Positions 54,701 to 64,000 of a DNA stretch of 64,000 bases are shown here, piece after piece (positions within the stretch are counted from its first letter, which is position 1; the number at the start of each line of letters is the position of its first letter). The notes under the pieces are model-generated. The model did not search any database and had not been told where the DNA came from. It worked only from the letters and a program-made list of their open reading frames with translations. The DNA lies in the NCBI GenBank assembly GCA_021399435.1, contig JAJTUP010000003.1, forward strand, positions 1,302,001-1,366,000, read 5' to 3'. A program made the position numbers and the translations under genes. The stretch is from Diaporthe sp. PMI_573 (lineage: Eukaryota; Ascomycota; Sordariomycetes; Diaporthales; Diaporthaceae).

Positions 54701-57582
54701 GCTCAGACAAGAGTCGAGTCAATGTCCAAGAATCATGGAAAATGCGGGCAGGGGGAAGGTGCATCGTGCACAGGCGGTGCAGGAGTCACGGCGTCGTATG
54801 TGGGAAGTCGGTATTTGCCTTCTATGAGTCCCAGTTGGAAGGTCAACCACGACAGGAAGGAATCTTGACCAGACGACACATTCTTGACCCCAAAGTCGAC
54901 CGGCACGGGGTCTGTTCGAAGGAACAGACCGCACATCATGCAAAAGTGCCACCACATTACATACATTCAAGCACTTGGGTTTGACTGACGCAGTCACCCA
55001 CCACAGCGGATTGACTGTTCCCATGAAGGAATTCCCGCGTTTAGGAAGAAGAAGGTTAGGAGATAACTGAGAACTTAGATTGTTGTATTCTTGTCCTCTT
55101 GCAAAGATGTCTAGCGGAGCTTTCCGTCTATGGGCTAGGCTGGCATGACAATCTTTATTTTATTTTTTTGAGCGTGTGATACCTTGGTCAACTTGGGTTA
55201 AATGATTGGTGTTCCCACGTCAGTGTCTTCGAGTTGTGGCCCGGACAAACAACTAATGTCGCTCTCCTAGCCCACGAGATGAATTTCTCCAACTCGTGTC
55301 TTAGGCTTCGCGAAACTGAACGTCTCATGTCCCCTCTTTGAATTCAAAATTGGCCCATTTATCTTCGAGGCCAGCTGAGCGATGTTACGACAATTACATC
55401 TCAGCCCGCGAGTTAGCGAGTTGCTAAAACTGCGACATACCTCAAGTAAGTGCCATCTCTATCGACCTCACCATTTGCCCAATCCTGATTTGAAGCCTTG
55501 AATCAGTGAACGACAAATTTCACTCGGGTAGCCACGGTCAAGACTTTTTTTTCCTTCTGAGCTTGCTTTTGTCTATAGCAGGTCGCTCACGCTAGGACTT
55601 CCTAGGACAGCGAAGGCTCATATTCACCGGAAGTATCAATGAAGCAAGGGAAATAGATGGAAATTCCTTAGAGACTGCGTCACATTTCCGCCATAGCAAG
55701 CCGTCCCGCGTGATGACTACCAATGTTCTGTTAACTGCTCCCGAAGGACAGCTATTTGATAAACACCTGAAAAAAGATCGTAGCACAGTAGCCGGCAGGC
55801 ACACTAGATTAAAAACCACATACCGCATCACCCACGAAGCCGCGCGCGGCACAAGTCTTGTTGATGCCTAAGTTCCATTCTCGGTCAGACCAAGCAGACG
55901 AATGGCATGATCGCCGAGAAATCACTCGCTACTAAGTTTCCTGCTCATCAATTCTCAAACTATTCGCTTAATGAAGATTTATGGGTCGGTTCATGGTCAG
56001 GATATAGGCCCTAGTCCTTCAAAGACGAAAGTAGAATGCATTGAAGGGGGAAAAAAGAACGCTTCTTCCTCCTGCTCCTGACGACCAGCATAGATCCTAC
56101 CTAGGCACATTTTGGTTGGCTCAACAGCCCATCACGACTGATCTTCTCCGTGGCGACAACGAGAATAGGTCGAGACGGAAGTAAGCCGAGCAGTTGTTGC
56201 TTTCCGGTTGTATATTAGCCCCATGATATTGTTGACACATAGATATTCCTTCCACCATATGCAAAAGGGGTTCAGAAGCCCTCGGGACATGCCGTATGCA
56301 CATGGGGAGGAAATGATTTTCATGCGGCATCCTCCGGCAATGCCCATTCTGGTGGCATAGGAACGAGGCCAAGCTTATTTGTGGTATTTATAGCCGCGAA
56401 CTCAAAACGGATTAAGCTCGGCGGCCCGGCCCCATGCGTTCGTTGACGAAGATCCCCCAGCAACACAAACTAGCAAAAATACGACTGAATACGGTTGGCG
56501 AATTGACGTACTTGCTTCTATGATCTTCTGGTCCAAACCATTGCCTGTGTAATTATGAGAACTGTGCAAGTAATACACAGAAGAGGACTGAAGAGAAAAA
56601 GTCCAGCAAAGACCATGGCCCATGTAAACACGCTGAACTTGCCTGTGAGACCGAGCGACCTTGATTCGACAACACAATAAATCACAGCTCCTCGCTGTCT
56701 GCGTTTCTAATTCCATCGACATGCGTGCTTGCAGATATAATTGAATTCGAACAGTCTAGAACTGCTCACCGAAGTACCCAGTTCTCGACTCTTGGATTAG
56801 GCTTGTGAGGTTCCGCATAGATTAAACTGCCGATTACCTCTGCTGAGATATCTTCCGACGGAAAGGTTGTCGACAATAAAGCACTCAGCCGTACAAAAGG
56901 TGAATATAGATCACATGATATGTACGACTCATGCAGTCATTGCAAAATGGATATGCAACCGAAAGTGGAAGAGTGGCCTGAAGTAACGCACGGTTTTGTT
57001 TTTAATGCGTGACAGGAGTCTAGATTCGGTTCTACACGCTCGCCAAGCACTGAGGCTGAGGTCTTGGATGAAAGCCAGGTTGCAGGCGAGATGGGTCCCT
57101 GGATGACTTCAGGAGTGACGCTCCACTACAGCAGCAACTCTAGCCTGGGCTGCATCAACAGACAAATTAGGAGAGTAGAGAAGACCCAGTGCCAACCAGA
57201 ATAAGTCCCACATCTGTTGTCGGGAATGCCCTCGGTACCGCACTGTCCAGCCTTTGAATTGCGGCCATACTGAATGGCAGTCGATCCAGGAATAGACGCA
57301 CATCTTCGGATGCATCTCCTTCGAGATATCACATTTGTTACCTGTAGATGCCTCAGACTTTTCATATATAAGCAAGCGATTCCCGCCTCATTCAAAACAT
57401 ATCTTGCCTATCATCAACACACTCATCTCACTTCTGCAGCCTCAAACAACACCTTACCTGACTAAGAATACTATTGCAACGCTCAATCCCTCTCTTTTCC
57501 TCACACCGCTATCACTTCCCAGTTCCGAAAGGAGTTCATCTCACACAATCCAATCTCAAAGACAGCTTGAAAAGACATCAAC
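51746..57582. other. Long gene-poor region upstream of the aspartic protease and small secreted protein genes
   Basis: About 5.8 kb between divergent genes. From 51746 to about 54900 base composition is similar to the rest, and open frames such as 54290-54868 plus and 53640-54146 minus have no recognisable features. From about 55000 to 57300 the sequence is visibly AT-richer and lacks open frames much over 100 codons. I see no transposase or reverse transcriptase remnant by eye. It could be plain spacer or an old, mutated insertion. Confidence 0.45.
57365..57372 (+). promoter_or_regulatory. TATA box of the small secreted protein gene
   Basis: TATATAAG about 210 bases before the ATG at 57583. 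The intervening leader is C/A/T-rich, as in highly expressed fungal genes. Confidence 0.55.
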
Positions 57583-58367
57583 ATGCGTTTCTCCATCATC
57601 GCTTCCACTCTGACCGGCGTCTCCGCCCTCATGATCCCCTCTCCACGCACCGTCAACGATCAAGTCGAGACCCGCGACGCCGCTCTCGAGAAGCGGGTCG
57701 TCGTGGAGGCTCTTATCATGGCGGCAGCCACAGCCGCGGTCGGGCAAGTCGCCATCAGGGCGGTCGACGCAGGTATCGACCTCGTCAAGGACATCAGCAA
57801 CTGTAGGTTACCATCCGTGCTCGTTGAGCGAGCTTAATGGGGGCGAGGCCTTTGTGGCTAACTAGGCAACAGGGACCGAGGCTCGTGAGGAATTCACACA
57901 AAAGGTCACAGCTCAGATGTGGGCTGAGAACCCTTCTGCGGGGACATATGTCGCCGCCATTTGCTACAACATGGGTTATAACTTCGCGAATGCCGATCAC
58001 TCAGAGGTCACCTCGGTTCAACTGAAGTCTGGCAGCCTTCACACGGAGTACGTGGATCTTCTGCAGCTACTATGGACTATATTAAGCTTGCGCGGCCATT
58101 TGCTGACCAGGAAACAGCTACGACTGCATGTACATGCAGAAGGGCAACACCTTCTTCCCCCAGGGTGACGGCGGTTTCATCAACTACAGCTTCAACACTG
58201 ATGGCTCTTGCACCCACACTGATGGTAAGATACTCTTTCCCGCTCTCTTGGATCCCATGCGTGAGATATTTACGCTCCAACGGCTCCCAATCTCCCGTTT
58301 CGAAAACTCGGAGACATTTGATTAGAGATTAGCTAACAGCTTGCAACAGAGTCCCTCGCTTGCTAGG
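57583..58367 (+). CDS. Small secreted cysteine-containing protein of unknown function
   Basis: Exons are 57583-57802, 57873-58047, 58118-58224 and 58351-58367, giving 172 residues with all phases consistent. The introns are 70, 70 and 126 nt, all GT-AG. The protein has a signal peptide (MRFSIIASTLTGVSA) and a Lys-Arg at about 37-38 that may be a pro-peptide cut. An Ala/Val-rich amphipathic region follows (ALIMAAATAAVGQVAIRAVD), then a domain with four cysteines: AICYNMGY, YDCMYMQKG, GSCTHTD and a C-terminal SLAC. The last exon codes only for ESLAC, so the final residue is cysteine. A strong TATA box lies upstream. It resembles the general class of small secreted, effector-like fungal proteins. 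I cannot name the family with certainty and no activity can be assigned from sequence. Confidence 0.8.
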
Positions 58368-59261
58368 GCGGAAATGAACGAGTATTTCGAGATTTTGTGT
58401 CAGGGAATATTTTTAGTTCAGAGCGTGCATTTAAGGATTTCAGGGCGTCGGAGCAAACCATGTTACAGATTAGAGACCGTTATAGAGCTGAGTGAACGTA
58501 TGGACATGTATGATGATTCGAAAGAAGGCACGTTTGATTGTTTCATTGAAATTGAAGACTGTATTTTGACTTGATAACAATTTGATTTTGAAACCAATCT
58601 GTTCAAAACATGACAACCCACTGGCTATGTAAAACTCTACTGCTCGTGGAATTATGCTCAAAGCCAGACCTTCGTTCTCTGGAAATGTCTTGGCCCTACA
58701 AAGCTGGTGATTTGCCCCGCATGCTCTGGTCTATGTACATAACAATCACAATGACAATTTTAGAGAATCCGTAGGAGTAGTATATCATAGTCAACGGCGC
58801 TGTTCTGGGGAAGTATTTACGTGTGCTTAAAGTCCAATGCTTATGACTCGAGGCCTGTAGGCATATCCTTGACTTAATGAGCCCCCCCCCCCAAGTATTT
58901 CAAGCCAATTTGTGACGACGCCGTGGACCGAATCTGTTTGACTCATGCCTCTCAGTTGCCGCAGTGCTAAGGATTTGAGGCTTTGGCTTTTTTCCCCCCA
59001 TATTCCACCGAGACAAGCAGCAGCAGGTATGCTATCGAGCCTCGGTGACGCAGCTTGAAAATTTGTATGGGAACCTCCGATCAATTAGAATCTTCTGGGT
59101 CGCTATGAATTTCGGCATAATTGAGCTGTTCATACCGGCAACAGGTGCGAGCATCAACTTGGGTAGAGATTGATCGAGACTTTAGTAGACGCTTGATATG
59201 GCGCGAAATGTGCCACCGTTCTTGTTGGAATGTGCGGCCTGAAACTGCGCCCTCACTCCAG
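58368..59261. other. Convergent 3' region between the small secreted protein and GH43 genes
   Basis: About 890 AT-richer bases. It contains a C11 run at 58882-58892 and no coding-like frame. Confidence 0.6.
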
Positions 59262-60330
59262 CTATGTAATCACAACAGACTGGACCGCACCGTCCTCACC
59301 AAAATACAATCTATCGATTGCGATGACCCTGTGATTCGGATCCGTCTCGTTCAGTGGTCGCCGATGGTAGACTATGTACCAGTCATCTGTCCCTGGCAGA
59401 TTCAAAATGCCATTATGACCCGTTGCCACTGCCACACTTGAATTCTGCGAGAGTATAACCCCTTGTGGTGCGAACGGGCCGAGGGGCGAAGATGAAGTAC
59501 CGTACGCAACCTGGTACGTGGGATCGCCGTAGCCATTTTCAGACCACGTCATGTAGTAGATGCCGTTGCGCTTGAATACCTTGGTGCCTTCTACAAAGCT
59601 CGGGGACGGGGTGATATCCTTAAAGGTTGAGTTGGAATCTGGGAACGGCTGAAAGCTGACCATGTCCTCGTTGAGAAGTGCAACATTGACGGCGCTGCCG
59701 CCGAAATAGAAGTATATCACACCATCATTGTCAATAAACACATCCGGATCCATCGGATTCGCCCCGTTTATCTCGCTGTCCAGGAGCCTGTGGCCCAGTG
59801 CGTCCTCATAAGGCCCCTACATGTTGTGGGTCGTCAGTCAAGTTGGCATCGTCAAAGAGAGGGCGACCTGAACATTCTCGGAGACCCCGCCCTCATTGTC
59901 CCGCATGTCCCGCTTCAACAAAGGCATGCATGAAACAGGGACGACTCACCTCGGGGGAATCAGCGACCGCGACACCCAGTCCAGCCGTAGAGTCCTGACT
60001 TCGAAGCCCGTTCGCGCTGAAATAGAAGTAGTATCTTCCATCAGTCCCGCGGATGGAAGCCGGAGCCCACAGGCTGTCTTGTGCCCAGCTGATCGCCGCG
60101 GTCGTTAAGATGTTGGGGTGTTTGGTCCAAGTAATAAGATCTGGGGACGAGAAGGCATCAAACCACTTCTGGTCTTCGAAAGCAATAGATGTTGTGGGAA
60201 AGACCCAGAAGACGGAGTCGTAGTCGCGGATCTCGGGATCGGCGTACCACCCGTCGAAGGGGAGGGGGTTCGCAGGCTGGGCTTGAGCAGCCGCAGCGGC
60301 GATGAACAATGATACTGCGTAAAATCTCAT
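59262..60330 (-). CDS. Glycoside hydrolase family 43 protein, secreted
   Basis: Five-bladed beta-propeller glycosidase, probably acting on arabinan- or xylan-type plant cell wall side chains. Minus-strand exons are 60330-59950 and 59816-59262 (intron 59949-59817, gtgagt...tgtag), giving 311 residues. The signal peptide is MRFYAVSLFIAAAAAQA. WYADPEIRDYDSVFWVF holds the Asp base expected early in GH43. NPMDPDVFIDNDGVIYFYFG gives the second Asp, and FVEGTKVFKRNGIYYMTWS gives the acid Glu. AGLGVAVADSPEGPYEDA joins correctly across the intron. The protein is only the catalytic module, without a carbohydrate-binding domain. Subfamily and exact substrate cannot be read from sequence. It is divergent from the downstream peptidase gene. 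Confidence 0.92.
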
Positions 60331-60391
60331 GGTTTTAGGTAGATGTGAAGTTCCGGAGCGACTCGCGCGAGTCGGTCAAACTTTTGTGGAC

Positions 60392-60397
60392 TATATA
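60392..60397 (-). promoter_or_regulatory. TATA-like element of the GH43 gene
   Basis: TATATA (minus-strand context GTATATAG) about 62 bases before the ATG at 60330. Confidence 0.4.
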
Positions 60398-61672
60398 CGG
60401 CTGCTGTTCAAGCGTGCTTTATGGGTCACGGGCCATGGACACGAGGGTACGTGAATACCAAGAGTTTGGCCGTCTTGGCAGCCATCTTCGTCATGGTTGG
60501 CTAGAAGCCATCCAACAATGCTACCTAATGCAGTGGGCTCAAAGCAGTGGCGTGGGCTACGCTATTTCACACTTCAAACGCTGCTCATCAAAGTCTAAAC
60601 TTGTCTGCGTTTAAGTTTTATTGCCAATCAGAAAGACTCTGCCCGAATACTTGACTTGGAGCTCGAGATGCAAGTCAAATTATGCGGGTATGGTCGTGCA
60701 GACTCTCTAGATTGATTAGGTATGGTGTTCAACCGTGTTAGTCTATAAGCGGCCTATTTGCTAAGTGAATACGGGGCTGTAGTCTACAAGCTTGAATTAA
60801 TGATAGTGTTTTGCTAAGCAACCTCGACACATGTAAACTTGGCTGCTACCCCGTCCTCCGAATAGGCTGACCTATGAGTACACATTCAATCAAAGAGTAC
60901 CCACATCTAGAGCGGACTCGTTCGTACTTGGTCCAGATACAGGGGCCGCGTTATCTCGGTGGGAGTTTCTTTGTACTTTGTGCTGAAGGCTCCTGTTTTC
61001 AAGCCACGGTATGCTGTAGTACTTCCTTGTCGAGACTTCACCACCTGGACGACAGATTTGGATGTAAAGGAACCCAGGGAGTGCAGGGATTCAGATTCCC
61101 CCCAGCTAGGGATTGAAATGAAACGATTTGACAATTTACACCTGGTTCAATTTGATAATTTGTGTCGCCATGATATCTCCGGAGCAAGTTATAGCGAATG
61201 AATTTGCGGTGCCGAGTGTTTTCTTCCCCATTTTGGGTCTGAATAGAGCACGTGGCCGCCGCCACTAAACCAAAGTCTGACGGTAGCATACTCAAATTCC
61301 GCGCAACAAGAAAGGATATTCACTTCATGCCCTCTCTCTTCCGGAACTCCTTGCATGGAATTGTTCCACTTATCATTCCCCTCTCTCCGCTAGTGCACCT
61401 GGACCGAGACGAGTTCAGAAGTTTCTCCACGTTTCTAGAAGCATTTGACAAGGAAATCAGCCGCCCTATTTGTAACATGAATCATAGAGATAATTTATCC
61501 CCAGATTTGGCAATCACCTGGCCGCCGCCACCCAGGCCTGGATGCAGCAAAACTGGTGAGGGACAAATGCCTTTCAGCTGGGACACATCACAAAGACAGG
61601 TCCCATCGACGGAGCCAACAAGAAATGAAACATAAGGCGATCGAGTCTCAGTCCATAAAGGGATGAACAGAA

Positions 61673-61680
61673 TATATAAG
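61673..61680 (+). promoter_or_regulatory. TATA box of the DPP5-like gene
   Basis: TATATAAG about 103 bases before the ATG at 61783, the same octamer as upstream of the small secreted protein gene. Confidence 0.55.
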
Positions 61681-61782
61681 TAGGCTGTCATCCGAGTCTG
61701 CAATGTTCTGGCTCCGTATATCACTTGCTAGAAAGCACACGCTGCGAGTTGATAGCCTTGACCTCGGTGGAGGAGACTAGCA

Positions 61783-64000
61783 ATGTTGAGCATACTGGCA
61801 TCAGGGGCGACAGCTCTTCTTCTATGTCTTCACGTACTCGCCCTGACACCGCTCGAGGCGCTGTCCACAAGTCAATATGCGCCGGCTATTCCCAATCCGA
61901 CCGGGGTCAGATTTTTCTCATTTCCTCTTCCCCAGTTGACACTCAAACAAGATGGACCCCAATCCTAAAGTACCTAAAATAACTTGTACAAGATTTTCGC
62001 ATTGATCAACGGCGTCAACTTCACGTTTGACGGAAACAGCGGCTTCATCGTTGGGGTCACGCCTTTCTGGAACCTACTCAACCTGTCGGCTGGCAGTATT
62101 TCGACATGGTCTCTCGGCAACGAGATCTCGGAAGTTGTATTCGTCGGTCCCAAGTCCACCGACATTCTCTATGTCAATGCCTCACAGACGGCCATCGACG
62201 GCAGTGTAGGATTATATACAGCAGATGCTGGGTCCCTCGAGACATCCGCGACCTTGGTCGCCACGCTACCTGCACCATATGCCGGGCTCAAAGCCGCGCA
62301 GACAGCGAATGGGAACATTAGATTCCTGCTTCACGCCAAAGCCAATCCAGACGGATCAGTTCATAATCCAACACAAGCCATAGACCCTGTATTATTCGGC
62401 GGCAGCAGTGCCAGGGTCTACGACAGCACCTACGTCCGCGTTTGGGACCAGTGGCGCACACCTCAACGGAACGCCGTCTTCGGTGGCACTTTGAGGTTGG
62501 GGAATGGGAGCTATACCTTCGATGGCGAGCTCACGAACTACGTGACGGGCTTATGCGAAGTCACCTGTGCTGAGAGTCCACGGGATTCCGGCCCAGCCGA
62601 TGTCAACGACTACGACCTTGCACCCGACGGCAGTCTGGTCGCGTTCAGTACCAAGGACATCCACCTCCCCTTAGCCAACTACTCAAGCTCTCAGATCTAT
62701 GTAGTCCCCTTTGATGGGACGGCGGCCGACGCAGCCCCGGTCAATCCACGCGGTGGATCAGCATACCCCGAAGCGCAGGGCTCGTCGTCGTCGCCCAAGT
62801 TCTCCCCTGATGGCTCCAAGCTTCTGTATATTCAAATGAAGAGTATCACCAATGATAATGACAAGAGCCAGATATATATTGCCAATATTGCCACCGAGAC
62901 ATCCCACTTTGGCTCGGATACCGATTTCAATATCACCAGACTTGCAAGTGACTGGGACCGGTCTCCGCTCCAGGTAGGCTGGGCATCAGACTCGGAGTGG
63001 ATCTACGCCGGGGCACCCGATCGAGGCGCAGGAGTCCTCTTTGCCATCCCTATCACTGCTGGAGACTCATACGAGCCCTTCAACATCACTCACGGCGGCA
63101 CGGCTCTTGGAGCATACGCTCTACCGAATAACACTCTGCTTGTCGCCAACACCAAGTTTTGGACGCCGTGTGACATCTACAGCGTGGACTTTGATGGCAG
63201 CGGGATCATCCAGACCTATTTCGAGGCGAACAAAGCGGACCCGATCCTCTCGGCCGAAGGCCTTGACTCGTCCATCGCCTCGGAATTCTACTACACCACG
63301 AACACGTCGGAGATCCAACAGCAGGCATGGGTGGTCTACCCTGAGAACTTTGACCCCTCCAAGGAATACCCACTGGCTCTCATTACCCACGGTGGCCCAG
63401 AGTCTGCCAGTTTCAATATGTGGGGTTATCAAGGGCAGTTTAACTTCAAGGTATGGACGGACCAGGGATACGTCGTTGTCGCGCCGAACCCAACCGGGAG
63501 CTGGGGATGGGGCCAGAATCTGACCGATGCTGCGTACGGGACCTGGGGATCTTACATATTCTGGGATATCGTGCACTGCTGGCAGCATGTCAAGGACAAC
63601 TTGCCCTTCGTTGACGTGGAGAATGGTATCCACGCCGGTGCCAGCTTTGGGGGCTACATGTCCAACTGGTCAGTAACCCTACGCAACTGGAGATGAGCCC
63701 TCCCGTGCCTGACCATAAGAGGGCTGACAAATGCTTTGAAACAGGATCCAAGGACAAGACTTCGGCCGCAACTTCAAAGCCTTGGCCACGGTAGAAGGGC
63801 TCACCCTGACCCAGGCACAAGGCGCGACCGACCTTCTCAACTTTCCCTTCAACGACTTTCTGGGGCCCATAAACTCAACCGCCTTCCAGCCCGGCAGCCC
63901 TTACTATGACTTCAACCCGCTCCTGTCCGTTGAGAACTGGGCGACACCGCACTTTGTTGCCCACAACTCACTGGACTATCGCCTGCCCGAGAGCGAAGGC
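61783..64000 (+). CDS. dpp5: Dipeptidyl peptidase V-like secreted serine peptidase (S9 family), 3' partial
   Basis: Secreted prolyl-oligopeptidase-fold peptidase that removes N-terminal dipeptides. Exons are 61783-61905, 61993-63668 and 63745 to the window end, 685 residues visible. The signal peptide is MLSILASGATALLLCLHVLA, then ALTPLEALSTS and AIPNPTG as in DPP5 N-termini. Intron 61906-61992 (gtcaga...acaag) joins PNPTG to IFALINGVNFTFD, which aligns with the usual first propeller strand. The TAA at 61966-61968 is therefore intronic. WNLLNLSAG, YDLAPDGSLVAFSTK and DWDRSPLQVGW mark propeller blades. GYVVVAPNPTGSWGWGQ and the nucleophile elbow GASFGGYMSNW follow, and HNSLDYRLPESEG carries the Asp region. 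Intron 63669-63744 falls just after the nucleophile motif. The catalytic His and the C-terminus lie beyond the window. Many N-glycosylation sequons suit a secreted protein. Confidence 0.92.

Larger units (their letters stand above)
60331..61782. other. Divergent promoter region of the GH43 and DPP5-like genes
   Basis: About 1.45 kb, AT-richer than the coding parts and without a credible gene. TATA-like elements sit close to both start codons and are listed separately. Confidence 0.55.

Noticed and set aside
54290..54868. 192-codon plus-strand open frame in the 52-57 kb spacer
   Set aside because: It does not begin with ATG, has basic low-information composition with scattered cysteines and no motif, and lies among equally long chance frames.
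61783..61968. Apparent premature stop or frameshift in the DPP5-like gene
   Set aside because: The stop lies inside a well-formed 87-nt intron. The spliced product aligns with the family and keeps phase, so no lesion is needed.

Overview
The window is nuclear DNA of a filamentous ascomycete, most likely a Sordariomycete. The evidence is short GT-AG introns (about 48 to 285 nt, often with CTRAC-like branch sites), GC-rich third codon positions, pyrimidine-rich 5' leaders, and recognisable fungal orthologues (Cla4, Vps18, Pan1, Atg101, Ste11/NRC-1, sphingolipid C9-methyltransferase, a Clr5-domain ankyrin protein, yapsin-type protease, dipeptidyl peptidase V). There is no operon structure, no tRNA or rRNA gene that I can see, no CRISPR array and no intact transposon.

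Layout, left to right. 1-1452 (+): 3' part of a PAK kinase of the Cla4 class, cut by the window edge. 2387-5478 (+): vps18, with the last RING cysteine pair on a third exon. 5946-7228 (-): HTD2-like hydroxyacyl-thioester dehydratase. 8039-9871 (+): sphingolipid C9-methyltransferase with a GC-AG intron. 11122-15649 (+): pan1. 16004-21936: about 5.9 kb without a credible gene, leading to a forkhead factor at 21937-24420 (+). 25448-26569 (-): atg101. 27150-28205 (-): coding-like fragments of an unidentified, perhaps decayed gene. 28750-32717 (+): four-exon Clr5/ankyrin protein. 33033-37088 (-): five-exon leucine-rich-repeat protein. 37089-44971: about 7.9 kb without a credible intact gene. 44972-47775 (+): STE11-type MAPKKK. 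48499-49167 (+): gamma-glutamylcyclotransferase-like protein. 50309-51745 (-): GPI-type aspartic protease. 51746-57582: about 5.8 kb without a credible gene. 57583-58367 (+): four-exon small secreted protein. 59262-60330 (-): GH43 glycosidase. 61783-64000 (+): dipeptidyl peptidase V-like secreted peptidase, cut by the right edge.

The left and centre are housekeeping and signalling genes: polarity and actin (cla4, pan1), endolysosomal fusion and autophagy (vps18, atg101), sphingolipid modification, mitochondrial fatty acid synthesis, and MAPK signalling (ste11). The last 14 kb is mostly secretory: aspartic protease, small secreted protein, GH43 and DPP5. These lie between long gene-poor spacers, an arrangement often seen in accessory or host- and substrate-facing parts of fungal genomes. 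All exon models were built by hand from splice-site, phase and homology reasoning. Every multi-exon model gives a complete in-frame coding sequence. No transcript data or database search was available.
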